Positions 1 through 9,478 are shown, counted from the stretch's first letter. The stretch: 64,000 bases of DNA from [Pseudomonas] carboxydohydrogena (GCF_029030725.1 NZ_CP113162.1:3207441-3271440); one strand, 5' to 3'. Translations and numbers: made by a program. Notes: generated by a model not told the origin, from the letters alone.

Positions 1-784
1 GCGTCCGGTGGTCCTCTGGGGCAGTGAAGATTTTCGTCGTTACCCCAAATTCAACCAACTCTCCCAAATACATGAATGCGGTGTAGTCGGAGACCCGAGC
101 CGCCTGCTGCATGTTGTGGGTGACGATGACAATCGTGTAGTCCGACTTCAACTCGTCAATAAGCTCCTCGATTTTCGCAGTCGAAATCGGGTCAAGGGCA
201 GAACATGGCTCGTCAAACAGGATCACTTCCGGCCTGACCGCAACGGTGCGTGCAATGCATAGACGCTGCTGCTGACCACCGGACAAGCTCAAGCCACTGG
301 CGTGAAGCTTGTCTTTTACCTCCTCCCAAAGCGCGGCACGCCGAAGGGCTCGCTCTACCCGCTGATCGATCTCTTTCTTCGGCAGCTTTTCATAGAGGCG
401 GATTCCGTAGGCAATGTTCTCATAAATCGACATTGGGAATGGCGTAGGTTTCTGAAATACCATTCCGATGCGGGCACGAAGAAGATTGATGTCGATCTCA
501 TCGCCCACAATGTTCACACCGTCGAAATGAACCTGCCCCTCGGCCCGTTGCCCCGGATACATATCGTACATCCGATTCAGCACGCGCAGTAATGTCGACT
601 TTCCGCAACCAGACGGCCCAATGAAGGCTGTCGTCCTATTCTGATAAAGCGGTAACGTAATGTCCTTGAGTGCTCTGTGATCGCCGTAAAAGAAGTTTAA
701 GTTTCTGACCGCGATTTTATCCCGCAACGGGGCGCTGGCAGCGTCAGGTTTAGCCACGACCGCAAGATGATGACTGGTACTCAT
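1..784 (-). CDS. pstB: Phosphate ABC transporter ATP-binding protein PstB (3' end beyond window)
   Basis: Cytoplasmic ATPase of the PstSCAB high-affinity phosphate importer. Reading the minus strand from the ATG at 784 gives 261 codons. Visible motifs are Walker A (GPSGCGKST, near residue 55), a Q-loop region ([21 protein letters not shown]), the ABC signature LSGGQQQRL, Walker B ([13 protein letters not shown]) and the H-loop ([12 protein letters not shown]), all typical of PstB. The start codon overlaps the pstA stop (ATGA at 781-784), so translation is probably coupled. The C-terminal few residues and any phoU lie left of the window. Placement beside arsenite oxidase genes suggests a role under arsenate stress, by inference. 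Confidence 0.95.
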   Translation of the reverse strand, partial: MSTSHHLAVVAKPDAASAPLRDKIAVRNLNFFYGDHRALKDITLPLYQNRTTAFIGPSGCGKSTLLRVLNRMYDMYPGQRAEGQVHFDGVNIVGDEIDINLLRARIGMVFQKPTPFPMSIYENIAYGIRLYEKLPKKEIDQRVERALRRAALWEEVKDKLHASGLSLSGGQQQRLCIARTVAVRPEVILFDEPCSALDPISTAKIEELIDELKSDYTIVIVTHNMQQAARVSDYTAFMYLGELVEFGVTTKIFTAPEDHRT

Positions 785-1626
785 GACGTCTTCCTTGTTC
801 CAGCAAGCGAGCGGGCCAAGATGCTAAGCGCCAGCACCGATAGCGTAATGATCAACGCACCTGTCCAAGCCAAACTTTGCCATTCGTTGTAGGGACTCAG
901 AGCGAATTGGAAGATAACGGCTGGCAGACTCGCCATCGGAGCGTTCAAATTGCTCGTGAAGAACTGATTGTTGAGAGCAGTGAAGAGCAACGGCGCTGTC
1001 TCGCCCGCTACGCGCGCGATCGCGAGCAAGATGCCTGTTATGATTCCAGCCCTCGCGGCCCGATAGCCTATCTGCCGGATCATCAATGCGCGCGGCAATC
1101 CAATCGATGCGGCGGCTTCCCGAAGCGTGTTTGGTACCAAGACCAACATATCCTCGGTGGTTCGCACGACAACTGGGACAACAAGAACAGCGAGTGCAAC
1201 TGCGCCTGCGACACCTGAAAAGTGGCCCATTGGCCGCACCATGACCTCATAGATAAAGAGGCCAACAACGATGGATGGCGCACTCAGCAAGATATCATTG
1301 ATGAAGCGGATCACGCTCGTCAGTTTTTCATGGCGCCCATACTCCGCCATGTAGGTTCCTGCGAGCATGCCGATCGGCGTCCCGATCAGAATGCCCAGAC
1401 CGGTCATTATCAAGCTTCCCATGATCGCATTGAGCAGACCCCCGTCCGAGCCCGGCGGCGGCGTCATTTGAGTGAAGACCCGCAGGGAAAGACCGCCAAA
1501 TCCCTTCCAGAGCAAAACGCCCAAAATGACAGCGAGAATGGCCATGCCAATAACGGTCGCCGAAACGGAGGCGAAAACCGCGATGCCGTTCGCGCGCCGG
1601 CGAGAAGAATATCTTGCGAGCTCCAT
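781..1626 (-). CDS. pstA: Phosphate ABC transporter permease PstA
   Basis: Inner-membrane permease of 281 residues, a normal PstA length. One N-terminal membrane segment (about residues 15-42) is followed by a BPD_transp_1-type permease domain with the EAA-like loop at [22 protein letters not shown]. It forms the translocation channel with PstC and is energised by PstB. Its ATG overlaps the pstC stop by one base (TAATG at 1624-1628) and its own stop overlaps pstB, so pstC, pstA and pstB form one translationally coupled operon. No truncation or odd residue was noticed. Confidence 0.95.
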   Translation of the reverse strand: MELARYSSRRRANGIAVFASVSATVIGMAILAVILGVLLWKGFGGLSLRVFTQMTPPPGSDGGLLNAIMGSLIMTGLGILIGTPIGMLAGTYMAEYGRHEKLTSVIRFINDILLSAPSIVVGLFIYEVMVRPMGHFSGVAGAVALAVLVVPVVVRTTEDMLVLVPNTLREAAASIGLPRALMIRQIGYRAARAGIITGILLAIARVAGETAPLLFTALNNQFFTSNLNAPMASLPAVIFQFALSPYNEWQSLAWTGALIITLSVLALSILARSLAGTRKTS

Positions 1627-2618
1627 TAGCCGACCTTTCCTTCAATTCTCATCAACAAAAAGCGCGCGAGCGCCAGAACGATGAACGTGATGACGAACAG
1701 GATGAGACCCAGCGCGATCAGAGACGACGTGTAAAGATCGCCCACCGCTTCCGTAAATTCGTTTGCGATCGTCGCGGCAATCGTTGTTCCTGGCGCGAGC
1801 AATGACGCATTAATCTTGTGCGCATTGCCGATTACGAAGGTGACTGCCATCGTCTCACCGAGAGCTCGTCCGAGCCCGAGCATCACGCCGCCGATCACAC
1901 CAACACGCGTATAGGGAAGCACGACAAAGCGCATGACCTCCCAAGTACTGCACCCAAGGCCGTAGGCCGCCTCTTTGAGCACCGGCGGTACGGCGTCGAA
2001 CACGTCACGCGAGATCGACGTGATAAATGGAAGAACCATGATGGCCAGAATGATACTGGCCGTGAAAATGCCAATTCCGTAAGGAGGGCCGGCGAACAGA
2101 GACGACAGGACTGGGATGTTCCTTGTCGCGGCGATCAGTGTCGGCTGAACATGATCGGCGAAGAATGGGGCCAGAACAAACAAACCCCAAATACCGTAGA
2201 TAATGCTGGGAATGCCGGCCAATAATTCAATTGCGATGCCAATCGGGCGGCGAAGCCATAACGGGCATAGCTCGGTCAGAAACATTGCGATGAGCAGTCC
2301 GAACGGAACTGCGATCAACATTGCGAGAAATGACGTAACAATAGTTCCGTAGATCGGCGCAACGGCTCCGAATTTTTCGGTGACTGGATTCCAGATCTGC
2401 GTGGAGACGAAGCTGAACCCAAACTCGCGAAAGGCAGGTATTGAACCAGAGATAAGAGATATGATGACGCCGCCAAGCATCATCAGAACGAAGATGGCAG
2501 CAGAGCGCGTCAAAATTCGAAAGAACGTATCGCTCGCTTTTAATTTCTGAAGCACGCGAGCGCGTTCGGCCACGTCTTGCGATGCTTCATCTTCATGCTG
2601 CCAAGCCACATCCACCAC
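1626..2618 (-). CDS. pstC: Phosphate ABC transporter permease PstC
   Basis: Inner-membrane permease of 330 residues that partners PstA. It has an N-terminal cytoplasmic stretch (residues 1-35), then about six predicted membrane segments and an EAA-type loop ([22 protein letters not shown]). The start is GTG at 2618, with a second GTG next to it at 2615; a GGAGG ribosome-binding site lies 5-8 nt upstream and fits either. The gene follows pstS after 94 nt that contain a strong hairpin. PstC is slightly longer than many homologues because of the charged N-terminus. Confidence 0.94.
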   Translation of the reverse strand: MVDVAWQHEDEASQDVAERARVLQKLKASDTFFRILTRSAAIFVLMMLGGVIISLISGSIPAFREFGFSFVSTQIWNPVTEKFGAVAPIYGTIVTSFLAMLIAVPFGLLIAMFLTELCPLWLRRPIGIAIELLAGIPSIIYGIWGLFVLAPFFADHVQPTLIAATRNIPVLSSLFAGPPYGIGIFTASIILAIMVLPFITSISRDVFDAVPPVLKEAAYGLGCSTWEVMRFVVLPYTRVGVIGGVMLGLGRALGETMAVTFVIGNAHKINASLLAPGTTIAATIANEFTEAVGDLYTSSLIALGLILFVITFIVLALARFLLMRIEGKVG

Positions 2619-2675
2619 GGACGCCTCCAGGTTAATTAGCCCGCCGAATCATCATGACTACGGCCATCGGTAAGG

Positions 2676-2706
2676 CGAAGGAGCGGCGATTGTCGCCGCT
2701 CCTTCG
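2676..2706 (-). other. Perfect 14-bp hairpin between pstS and pstC
   Basis: Bases 2676-2689 (CGAAGGAGCGGCGA) and 2693-2706 are perfect inverted complements around a TTG/CAA loop. On the transcribed (minus) strand no T-run follows, so it is not a classical intrinsic terminator. In pst operons such intercistronic stems commonly protect or terminate part of the message so that the binding protein is made in excess over the permease; that role here is inference. Confidence 0.6.
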
Positions 2707-2712
2707 TGCTTG

Positions 2713-3762
2713 TCAGTTCGAGGCTGCGAAAAGCGGCTGGCCACCGCTGTCCTTGATATTGTTGGCCCAAACCTTCTTGATGCCGTTCACCACGCTCGAG
2801 GGCATCGGGACATAATCAAGGTTTTCCGCCATTGCATCGCCCTTCGGCGTGAAAGCCCAGCCGAAGAACTTCAGCGCTTCTTTGGTTGCTGCTACGTCAT
2901 TCGGTTGAGTAGGGATCAGGACGAACGTCGAACCTGCAATTGGCCAGCTTTCAGCACCGGGCTGATCAGTGATCACGACGAAATAATGATCTGAATTGGC
3001 CCAGTCCGCATTCGCGGCGGCGGCCTGGAAAGCTGCCGCACTCGGCGACACGACCTTTCCGTCTTTATTGATCATGTTAACCGACGTCATCTTGTTTTGC
3101 TTGGCGTAAGCGTATTCGACGTATCCGATAGAGCCCTTGGTATTGGCAACGTTGTTTGCGACGCCTTCGTTGCCTTTCGCGCCAATGCCTACTGGCCACT
3201 CAACCGCCGTGGCAGCACCGACCTTCGACTTCCAATCGGAACTGACCTTCGCGAGGTAGTCGGTCCAGATGAAGGTCGTGCCGGATCCGTCCGAACGGTG
3301 CACGACGACGATGGCTTGGCTCGGCAGTTTCGCGGTGGGATTGAGCTTGGCGATTGCCGGATCGTCCCAGGTCTTGATGTCGCCCAGGAAGATTTTGGCA
3401 AGCGTGGCGCCGTCGAGCTTCAGTTCGCCAGGCTTGATCCCTTCAAGATTAACGACAGGAACGTCGCCGCCGCTGACGACAGGGAATTGCACGAGACCGG
3501 ACTTTTGAAGGTCGGCAGGCTTCAGCGGCATGTCGGATGCGCCAAAGGTCACCGTGCGGCTCTGGATTTGCTTGATGCCACCACCAGATCCGATGGACTG
3601 ATAGTTCACGCCAACGCCATTTTCCTTTTTGTAGGCATCAGCCCACTTCGCAAGGATCGGGTACACGAAGGTCGAACCGGCCCCCGAGATGTCGTTGGCA
3701 AATGCCGGAACAGCCGAAGCAACGGCGAGACCGGCAGCGACTAGCAATTTGGTGAATTTCAC
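2713..3762 (-). CDS. pstS: Periplasmic phosphate-binding protein PstS
   Basis: Solute-binding protein of the Pst importer, 349 residues from the chosen start. I place the start at GTG 3762: it is preceded by AGGAGAGA at the right distance and yields a clean Sec signal peptide ([22 protein letters not shown], cleavage before N-D-I-S). The longer open frame to 3873 would bury this signal behind 37 charged residues. Mature motifs match Pst[15 protein letters not shown] near the N-terminus, [27 protein letters not shown], and [12 protein letters not shown]. It binds phosphate, and arsenate more weakly, in the periplasm. Three operator-like palindromes lie upstream (3849-3949), suggesting metalloid or phosphate control. 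Confidence 0.93.
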   Translation of the reverse strand: MKFTKLLVAAGLAVASAVPAFANDISGAGSTFVYPILAKWADAYKKENGVGVNYQSIGSGGGIKQIQSRTVTFGASDMPLKPADLQKSGLVQFPVVSGGDVPVVNLEGIKPGELKLDGATLAKIFLGDIKTWDDPAIAKLNPTAKLPSQAIVVVHRSDGSGTTFIWTDYLAKVSSDWKSKVGAATAVEWPVGIGAKGNEGVANNVANTKGSIGYVEYAYAKQNKMTSVNMINKDGKVVSPSAAAFQAAAANADWANSDHYFVVITDQPGAESWPIAGSTFVLIPTQPNDVAATKEALKFFGWAFTPKGDAMAENLDYVPMPSSVVNGIKKVWANNIKDSGGQPLFAASN

Positions 3763-3848
3763 TGGCTCTCTCCTGTTTTGAGCGAGGCGCAGCTGTATTT
3801 GGCGCCTTCGAGCACCCCCGTTTGGGAGGGCCAACCGAGCTTCTATGG

Positions 3849-3949
3849 CCGTTAAATAACGGTCCCATGACAAATACGTCGATATTTATCGACATATAAC
3901 GTCATATTTGTGCATTGTAGCTCATATAAGTCGAGTCGTCCCGACTTAT
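3849..3949. promoter_or_regulatory. Cluster of three palindromes between pstS and the small membrane gene
   Basis: Three perfect inverted repeats occur in 101 bp: CCGTTA-AA-TAACGG (3849-3862), GTCGATA-TT-TATCGAC (3878-3893) and ATAAGTCG-N8-CGACTTAT (3926-3949). The last two share the GTCG/CGAC edge. The spacing and AT-rich cores resemble ArsR/SmtB or other winged-helix operators, and they sit in a divergent promoter region. I could not find a convincing Pho box here. Which regulator binds is unknown. Confidence 0.5.
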
Positions 3950-4002
3950 TGACGTTTTGGCAAGTTCCATTTTTCTGATGGCTACGACGCGGAGCAAGAC
4001 CC

Positions 4003-4317
4003 ATGGCTTGGACCGAAATAAACCTCATGATCCAAATAATCGCCGGGATTTTGGGGGCTCACGCCGCCGCTACAGCCGTAAAAGACCATCATTTCGGTTT
4101 CTGGGGGCATAGCCTTGCCGGTATGATTGCCGGTGCACTCAGCGGCTACTTTTTGCAAGGAATCGTCAGCACGGTGGTGAGAGGGGATGGCGCAGTCGTT
4201 CAACCTGGAGCCGTCGACAACTTCGTTCTGCAGGCCTTAGCAGGTGCCGTCGTTGGTGCCATTGCCATGCTTCTCATCGGAATGATCAAACAAATCCGCC
4301 CTGAGAAGAGCTCCTGA
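4003..4317 (+). CDS. Small membrane protein of unknown function
   Basis: A 104-residue protein with three probable membrane segments: about residues 6-24, 33-55 (WGHSLAGMIAGALSGYFLQGIVS) and 72-95 (FVLQALAGAVVGAIAMLLIGMI). It ends in a short basic tail (KQIRPEKSS). The start ATG at 4003 has a GGAG about 12 nt upstream. It is divergent from pstS and shares its palindrome-rich regulatory region, so it may be co-regulated with phosphate uptake. I do not recognise the family; glycine and alanine zippering in the helices suggests an oligomeric membrane protein, by inference only. Confidence 0.7.
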   Translation: MAWTEINLMIQIIAGILGAHAAATAVKDHHFGFWGHSLAGMIAGALSGYFLQGIVSTVVRGDGAVVQPGAVDNFVLQALAGAVVGAIAMLLIGMIKQIRPEKSS

Positions 4318-4396
4318 GATCCAGAATACCTAGGTGGACTGGTAACGGCGGCACCAAGATCACACCTGCGGAGTTGCTTGCGCTTAAAGCGAACTT

Positions 4397-4747
4397 CTAA
4401 CCGTGCGTCTGCACTTCTCCAGGCTCAAAAGCAAAGCCGGAGCCCCTGATCGTTCTGATCGGATGATTGCCGTCCGCATCACGCATGATCTTACGCATCT
4501 GCCCTATTTCGACATCGACATTGTTACCCGAGACCGTCGCTGCCGACCCCCAAACGGATGACTGAATGAACGCGCGGCTGATGGTTTGGCGGGGCCGCTC
4601 CATAAATATTTCCAGAATACGAAGCTGGCGCAGTGATAGATTAAGTTCGCGAGCGCCCCGCCATGCGCGCAGGGCTTCCCGATCCAGTATAAATTCTCCA
4701 CATACAATGATGGGCTTCGGCAACGTCCGATTTTGAAGCACAGACAT
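4397..4747 (-). CDS. Orphan PhoB/OmpR-type winged-helix DNA-binding protein without receiver domain
   Basis: A 116-residue protein consisting almost only of a Trans_reg_C (PhoB C-terminal) winged helix. Visible hallmarks are LSLRQLRILEIFMERPRQTISR (helix 1 and turn), VDVEIGQMRKIMRDADGNHPIRTIRGSGFAFEPGE (recognition helix and wing), matching the PhoB pattern in which V-D-V-x-I-x-x-L-R-K is followed by I-R-T-V-R-G-x-G-Y. There is no phosphoacceptor domain, and none is encoded immediately upstream, because arsJ ends 18 nt before it. It is the last gene of the arsRC-gapdh-arsJ operon. It could be a decayed response regulator or a constitutive DNA-binder competing for Pho-type sites; both are inference. 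Confidence 0.75.
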   Translation of the reverse strand: MSVLQNRTLPKPIIVCGEFILDREALRAWRGARELNLSLRQLRILEIFMERPRQTISRAFIQSSVWGSAATVSGNNVDVEIGQMRKIMRDADGNHPIRTIRGSGFAFEPGEVQTHG

Positions 4748-4765
4748 TTGCGGAGGTCCTTGCGA

Positions 4766-6001
4766 TTAAACGGCCGACTGAGCTCGCAACGGAGAAGCGT
4801 GCAAAGGCAGAAGAAAAGTTATCGCCCAAGACATAACAAGCATCACAGCCGAGCCCAGGAGGCAGCCATTGATACCTGCAACCTGATAAAGGAGGCCCGA
4901 TAGGACGATGCCGAGTAGTCGGCCAGCCGCGTTGGCCGCGTAATAAAAGCCGACATCCTCTGCGGCTTTCTCCGAACCCGCATAAGCAAGGATAAGATAA
5001 GAGTGCAGCGATGAATTGACGGCGAAGGGCAGTCCAAAGAAGGCCAATCCGGCAACTAGAACCAAGTCTGGGCGGCTTACAACATCATACTGCATGACGA
5101 TCATGAGGATGATAGGAACAGCAGCCAGTATCGCGCCCCATAGACGAGCTCCAGGAACTTCCCGGCTTAGTCCATCAGTGCTGCGCGCAACGAGTGAAGG
5201 TGCGATAGCCTGAATGAAACCATAGGCAATCGTCCAGGCGGCAAGGAATCCGCCGACACTTAGGAAATTCCAGCCTCTTGCATAGAGAAAGACCGGAAGA
5301 CCAACGACGAACCAGACATCGCGAGCGCCAAACATGAAGATACGCGCTGCTGCCAACAAGTTCACGCCGCGCGACTTTGCAAAAAGTTCGCGAATCGACT
5401 TCGAGGATTTGGCCTTACCGAGTTCGCGTGGCAGAGTAAGAAATCCCGCGATCATGATCAGCGCGATGAGTGCGGCCATTGCCCAAAGGGCGGCACGAAA
5501 GCCGATCACGTCAAGCAGCAGACCCCCGATAAAAAACCCCACGCCTTTCATGGCGTTCTTGGAGCCGGTGAACCAGGCCACCCACCGAAACAACTGACCG
5601 CTCCCATCGGCGGAAGTGGCCTTGATCGCCGATTTCGATGCGGTCTTTGTGACGTCCTTGGCGATACCCGCAATTCCCTGAGAGACCACCACCCACGCGA
5701 CGGATAGAACGGCTCCCCATGCCGGGCTCAAGAGGGAGAGCATAATTAGACCGAAGATCTGCAAGGCCTGACCGGCTGCGAGCATCCGTGGGATACCGTA
5801 CTTCGATGCAAAATAGCCGCCCGCGACATTGGCGACGATGCCGCCCGATTCATAAAGCAAGAACAAGAAGGCAAGGGTGAAAGGCGTATAGCCCAACCTG
5901 AAGAAGTGAAACAAAACCAGCATCCGCAGGGCGCCGTCCACCAAGGTGAACCCCCAATAAGAGGCCGTCACGATCAGATAATTTCTTGCCATGGTAGTCA
6001 T
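4766..6001 (-). CDS. arsJ: MFS organoarsenical efflux permease ArsJ
   Basis: A 411-residue major facilitator protein with about twelve membrane segments, opening [20 protein letters not shown]. In the established ArsJ pathway (Pseudomonas aeruginosa) GAPDH converts arsenate and glyceraldehyde 3-phosphate to 1-arseno-3-phosphoglycerate, which ArsJ exports; the anhydride then hydrolyses outside. Family assignment rests on this N-terminus, the overall MFS pattern and direct pairing with a GAPDH gene. I start it at ATG 6001, which overlaps the GAPDH stop (ATGA) and has GGAGGG upstream, instead of the longer frame to 6046. Conserved G-G-x-x-A-x-K-x-G loop ([12 protein letters not shown]) is present. 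Confidence 0.9.
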   Translation of the reverse strand: MTTMARNYLIVTASYWGFTLVDGALRMLVLFHFFRLGYTPFTLAFLFLLYESGGIVANVAGGYFASKYGIPRMLAAGQALQIFGLIMLSLLSPAWGAVLSVAWVVVSQGIAGIAKDVTKTASKSAIKATSADGSGQLFRWVAWFTGSKNAMKGVGFFIGGLLLDVIGFRAALWAMAALIALIMIAGFLTLPRELGKAKSSKSIRELFAKSRGVNLLAAARIFMFGARDVWFVVGLPVFLYARGWNFLSVGGFLAAWTIAYGFIQAIAPSLVARSTDGLSREVPGARLWGAILAAVPIILMIVMQYDVVSRPDLVLVAGLAFFGLPFAVNSSLHSYLILAYAGSEKAAEDVGFYYAANAAGRLLGIVLSGLLYQVAGINGCLLGSAVMLVMSWAITFLLPLHASPLRAQSAV

Positions 6002-7041
6002 AGGCCTGCCCTCCGCACAATGTTGGCAAGGTCGACCATGCGGCACGAATAGCCGATCTCGTTGTCGTACCAGGCATAGACTTTGAGCAGCGTCCCATCG
6101 GTGACCATCGTGCTTTGTGCATCCACGATCGAACTGCGACTATCGTTATTGTAGTCCGCCGAAACGAGAGGCCGCTTTTCGATTCCGAGAATGCCCGCGA
6201 GAACCGTTGCTTCTGCGGCTTCGAAGAGCTGGTTCACCTCAGCCACCGTCGTTTCTCGATTGAGTTCGAAAACGCAATCGGTGAGGCTCGCGTTCAGGAC
6301 CGGCACACGAACGGCGTGACCGTTGAGCTTCCCTTTTAGCTCCGGATAAATGAGCGAAATTGCCGTCGCGCTACCGGTCGTTGTTGGCTGCATCGACAGC
6401 ATAGCCGACCGCGCCCTTCTCAGGTCCTTGTGAGGCGCATCAACGACAACATTGGTGTTGGTCGGGTCATGGATCGTTGTGATCTGTCCATGACGAATCC
6501 CGATTGCTTCGTGGATCACTTTCACCACCGGCGCGAGGCAATTGGTTGTGCAGGAAGCAGCGGTGAGAAGGCGGTGACTTGCGGGGTCGTACAGTTTGTC
6601 GTTGACGCCAACGACGATATTGAGGGCACCCTCGTGCTTGACCGGAGCTGCGACAATTACTTTTTTGACGCCTCGGTCGAAATAACCCTGCAACTGATCA
6701 GGGCTGAGGAACTTGCCGGTACATTCGAGCACGATATCGCAGCCGATATCTCCCCACGGAACGTCAGCGGGATTCGCTTTGTCACTGAACCCAATACGCT
6801 TTGATCCTACCTCAAAGGATTGTTCGTCATTTACGCCGAATGACGTACGCCAGCGGCCATGAATGCTGTCAAACTCAAGCAAATGAGCCGTCGCAGCTAT
6901 GCCGCCTTTGAGTTCGTTGACGTGAACGATGTCTAACGTGTTGTCACGATTAGGATCGTTATCTACGCGCGAAATCCCACCAAGCGCCGCTCGAAACGCC
7001 AAGCGCCCGATCCGACCCATGCCGTTAATACCAACTTTCAT
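5998..7041 (-). CDS. gapdh: Glyceraldehyde-3-phosphate dehydrogenase of the arsJ pathway
   Basis: A 347-residue GAPDH with N-terminal Rossmann motif ([17 protein letters not shown]), catalytic cysteine in [12 protein letters not shown], and the C-terminal [15 protein letters not shown] signature. It should form 1-arseno-3-phosphoglycerate from arsenate, the substrate for ArsJ. Compared with housekeeping GAPDH it has a variant insertion after residue 25 ([27 protein letters not shown]), as in ars-linked paralogues. It starts 9 nt after the arsR-arsC fusion gene and overlaps arsJ by four bases, so the three are co-transcribed. A role in central glycolysis is unlikely given the operon. Confidence 0.92.
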   Translation of the reverse strand: MKVGINGMGRIGRLAFRAALGGISRVDNDPNRDNTLDIVHVNELKGGIAATAHLLEFDSIHGRWRTSFGVNDEQSFEVGSKRIGFSDKANPADVPWGDIGCDIVLECTGKFLSPDQLQGYFDRGVKKVIVAAPVKHEGALNIVVGVNDKLYDPASHRLLTAASCTTNCLAPVVKVIHEAIGIRHGQITTIHDPTNTNVVVDAPHKDLRRARSAMLSMQPTTTGSATAISLIYPELKGKLNGHAVRVPVLNASLTDCVFELNRETTVAEVNQLFEAAEATVLAGILGIEKRPLVSADYNNDSRSSIVDAQSTMVTDGTLLKVYAWYDNEIGYSCRMVDLANIVRRAGL

Positions 7042-7050
7042 TATACCCTC

Positions 7051-7911
7051 TTATGGCGCGACGCGTGTCGTATCGCCAATCTCATCAAGACGCTTACTAA
7101 GAGCGATGCGATCAAGCGATGCGAACGGAAGATTGATAAAGATCTCTATTCGCCGCCGGAGCATCGCGTAGAGTTCGTTGAGCAACGTGGTGCGCTCGGT
7201 GTTAGAGCCGACAAATTTTGTGGGATCTGGAAGCGGCCAGGCTGCTGTGACAAATCGATCGCCGAAATCAGGACAGGCTTGACCTTCAGGCGTGTCGCAA
7301 AGCGCGATGATGAAATCCATCCGCGGCGCGTTAGGCCCCGTGAACTCATTCCACGATTTGCTACGCAAGCCCGAAACATCATGGCCAAGCGCTTTGAGCC
7401 GCTCGATCACTTCTGGAAGAGGCGATTTAACCGGCTCTGATCCAGCAGAGTAGGCACGGAATTTCCCGCCCGCCAATCGATCGAGCAACGCTTCAGCCAT
7501 GATCGACCGAGCGGAGTTGTGCGTGCAGAGAAACAGGACGTTGAAGGAAGGAAGCACAATGCTCGTTTCGCCTCTTGCATCAGGCGGCACGGCATCGGGA
7601 AAATAACCGCAAAGCTCCGGTCGTCCGCCGCAACAGTCTCGGGCCATAAAGTCTATGAGCGATCGAAAAGCGCCGGCATCGGCACGATAATTCATGGAGC
7701 GCCCGTCTTTTTCGACGTTGACGAGACCCGCGCGTGCCAAAATGCTCAAATGGTTCGACATCGTATTGTGCGGAACATCGCATCTCTTGGCGATCTCGCC
7801 TGCGGATACGCTTGCCGGATGTGCAGCGAGGAGAAGTCGCATTGTTTCAAGGCGCGTCGGCTGTGCGAGCGAGCCGAAGCCTTCAATTGCGGCCTGTTCT
7901 ATGATGCTCAT
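7051..7911 (-). CDS. ArsR-ArsC fusion: arsenic-responsive repressor joined to thioredoxin-type arsenate reductase
   Basis: A 286-residue two-domain protein. Residues 1-105 are an ArsR/SmtB winged helix with recognition helix DVPHNTMSNHLSILARAGLV and the C-terminal thiol site DCCGGRPELC (C93, C94, C101), resembling the Acidithiobacillus ferrooxidans type of ArsR. Residues 123-265 are a low-molecular-weight-phosphatase ArsC: P-loop C129-T-H-N-S-A-R135-S, followed by C205 and C213 (ALCDTPEGQACP), the cysteine relay of thioredoxin-coupled ArsC, and DP at 229-230. All key residues of both domains are intact. It leads the operon with gapdh and arsJ and carries operator-like repeats upstream. Confidence 0.92.
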   Translation of the reverse strand: MSIIEQAAIEGFGSLAQPTRLETMRLLLAAHPASVSAGEIAKRCDVPHNTMSNHLSILARAGLVNVEKDGRSMNYRADAGAFRSLIDFMARDCCGGRPELCGYFPDAVPPDARGETSIVLPSFNVLFLCTHNSARSIMAEALLDRLAGGKFRAYSAGSEPVKSPLPEVIERLKALGHDVSGLRSKSWNEFTGPNAPRMDFIIALCDTPEGQACPDFGDRFVTAAWPLPDPTKFVGSNTERTTLLNELYAMLRRRIEIFINLPFASLDRIALSKRLDEIGDTTRVAP

Positions 7912-7928
7912 GGGTGAAAATCCGTCAT

Positions 7929-7952
7929 GTCCATATGTCCATACTTATGGAC
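7929..7952 (-). promoter_or_regulatory. ArsR-type operator upstream of the arsR-arsC fusion
   Basis: GTCCATA-CT-TATGGAC (7937-7952) is a perfect 7-2-7 inverted repeat, and a second GTCCATA precedes it at 7929-7935, giving overlapping half-sites. It lies 18-41 nt upstream of the start codon, where a repressor would block transcription or initiation. The 11-mer TATGGACAAGT at 7946-7956 recurs upstream of aioX (16450-16460), implying a shared regulator. Confidence 0.6.
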
Positions 7953-8142
7953 AAGTTATATGACACCGGCATGACGGCGCAAGGCCTGTGGCCTTTCATC
8001 AAAGGTTTTCTACGTCGCGTCTGCCAAAAAGCGGCTGCGGACTGTCACTTAGGTGTCCACCAAGCCCATCCGCTGGAGCGTAAAAAAACGCAGCCTCAAT
8101 CACGCAGCCGAGTCACGATGGCACCTATTTGGGCGCTGGCGC

Positions 8143-9429
8143 TTATGAGACCGAAAAAGCGTTTTTGAAAGGATAGAAGTCCAAGGGTTCGCCAGCTTCG
8201 ACGAAACCTGTCCCTGACTGAACCAGCGCGAAGCCGTCCGCAGCAACCAGGGGACTCAAGCTCGAAGAGCTTCCACTCCCCAGCTTATAAATAAGCGGCT
8301 CTCCCTCTTCGTTGGTCTTGCCAACCTGAACCGGGATAAATTCAGAACGGTTGAAGCGCCGCGGCAGATCTTCAGTACATCTCGCTTTCGTGCTGATGAG
8401 ATGAGGCAGCTCAATTCCAAGCTTAGCGAACAGTGCGGGTCGTGCGAACAGCAGGAAATTGATCAACGCCGAGATCGGGTTGCCTGGCAGACCGACGATA
8501 GTCATCGCTCCGATACAGCCCTTGGCTATTGGCTTACCGGGCCTGATCGCGACGCTGAGACGCTGATACTCGCCGCCAGATTTTAGAATGGCCCTTTGCA
8601 AACAGTCAGTCTCGCTTCCCGAGATGCCGCCAGATGAGATGACCAGATCAACGCTCCGAGCCGCGTCTTTTAGAGCTTGCGACAATAATTCAGGATCATC
8701 AGGGCAAATCCCAAAGTCCATTATGTCGAACATTGGCGAGACCATCAGCGAGCGGAGCATCGGTCTGTTCACATCGACAATGCCATTCTGATTCAAATCC
8801 CAGCCGTTATCTGCAAGCTCATCGCCAGTGGATATGAGCCCTATACGGAGCGGTCGAACCACCTGGATTTGAGTGAGGCCAACTGCCGCGAGCATCGCAA
8901 TATGTCTGGCGTCGATCATCGTGCCTTCAGGCAAAATGATCGAACCGGCGAGTATGTCCTCGCCTTGGCGCCGGATGTTTGCACCCGGACGCGGCACGCT
9001 GGAGATCAGGATCGTGTCACCGGCGAGGGTCACCTGTTCTTGGGGGATAATCGCCGCGACGTCCGGCGGCACTCGAGCGCCTGTCAAAATTCTTATTGCA
9101 GAACCGGGCGTACAATTACTGGTCGCAGAATGGCCTGCGGCGGCACGGCCTGTGAGTTGAAAGGTCCTAGGAAACGCCATCGAAAGATCTTCAAGACGAA
9201 TGCCGAAACCATCCATGGCGGAGTTATCGAAACGCGGAAGGGATATGTCGGTCGTGATATCGGCAGCTGTGATTCGAGACATCGCCTGGTTGAGGCAAAT
9301 GGAGACAGTGCCAGCGATCGGCTGCACATCATTCAGGAAAATCTCTTGTGCCTGCTGAAGGGGCAATAGCGATTGCCCCTTCGTGCAGTCATTCATGTCC
9401 TGCTGAATTAAACTCTGATGAACATTCAT
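8143..9429 (-). CDS. moeA: Molybdopterin molybdotransferase MoeA
   Basis: A 428-residue MoeA/MogA-type cofactor enzyme that inserts molybdate into adenylated molybdopterin. Domains in order: MoeA N-terminal (TADITTDISLPRFDNSAMDGFG), the central MPT-binding Rossmann-like domain (GLISTGDEL, ISSGGISGSETDCL, RPGKPIAKG, LPGNPISALI) and a C-terminal beta domain ending near residue 415. ATG at 9429 is preceded by GAGGGG. It lies 49 nt downstream of aioA on the same strand, so it probably provides a dedicated step in cofactor assembly for the molybdenum enzyme AioA, co-expressed with it. It is likely a second copy beside a housekeeping moeA. Confidence 0.93.
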   Translation of the reverse strand: MNVHQSLIQQDMNDCTKGQSLLPLQQAQEIFLNDVQPIAGTVSICLNQAMSRITAADITTDISLPRFDNSAMDGFGIRLEDLSMAFPRTFQLTGRAAAGHSATSNCTPGSAIRILTGARVPPDVAAIIPQEQVTLAGDTILISSVPRPGANIRRQGEDILAGSIILPEGTMIDARHIAMLAAVGLTQIQVVRPLRIGLISTGDELADNGWDLNQNGIVDVNRPMLRSLMVSPMFDIMDFGICPDDPELLSQALKDAARSVDLVISSGGISGSETDCLQRAILKSGGEYQRLSVAIRPGKPIAKGCIGAMTIVGLPGNPISALINFLLFARPALFAKLGIELPHLISTKARCTEDLPRRFNRSEFIPVQVGKTNEEGEPLIYKLGSGSSSSLSPLVAADGFALVQSGTGFVEAGEPLDFYPFKNAFSVS

Positions 9430-9478
9430 GCGCCCCTCAATCGAAAAGGGGATTCTTCATGGAATCCCCTGCTCGCAA

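Noticed and set aside
3763..4002. Pho box upstream of pstS
   Set aside because: I looked for two CTGTCAT-like direct repeats spaced four bases apart on the minus strand; only weak single matches such as TTGTCAT were present.
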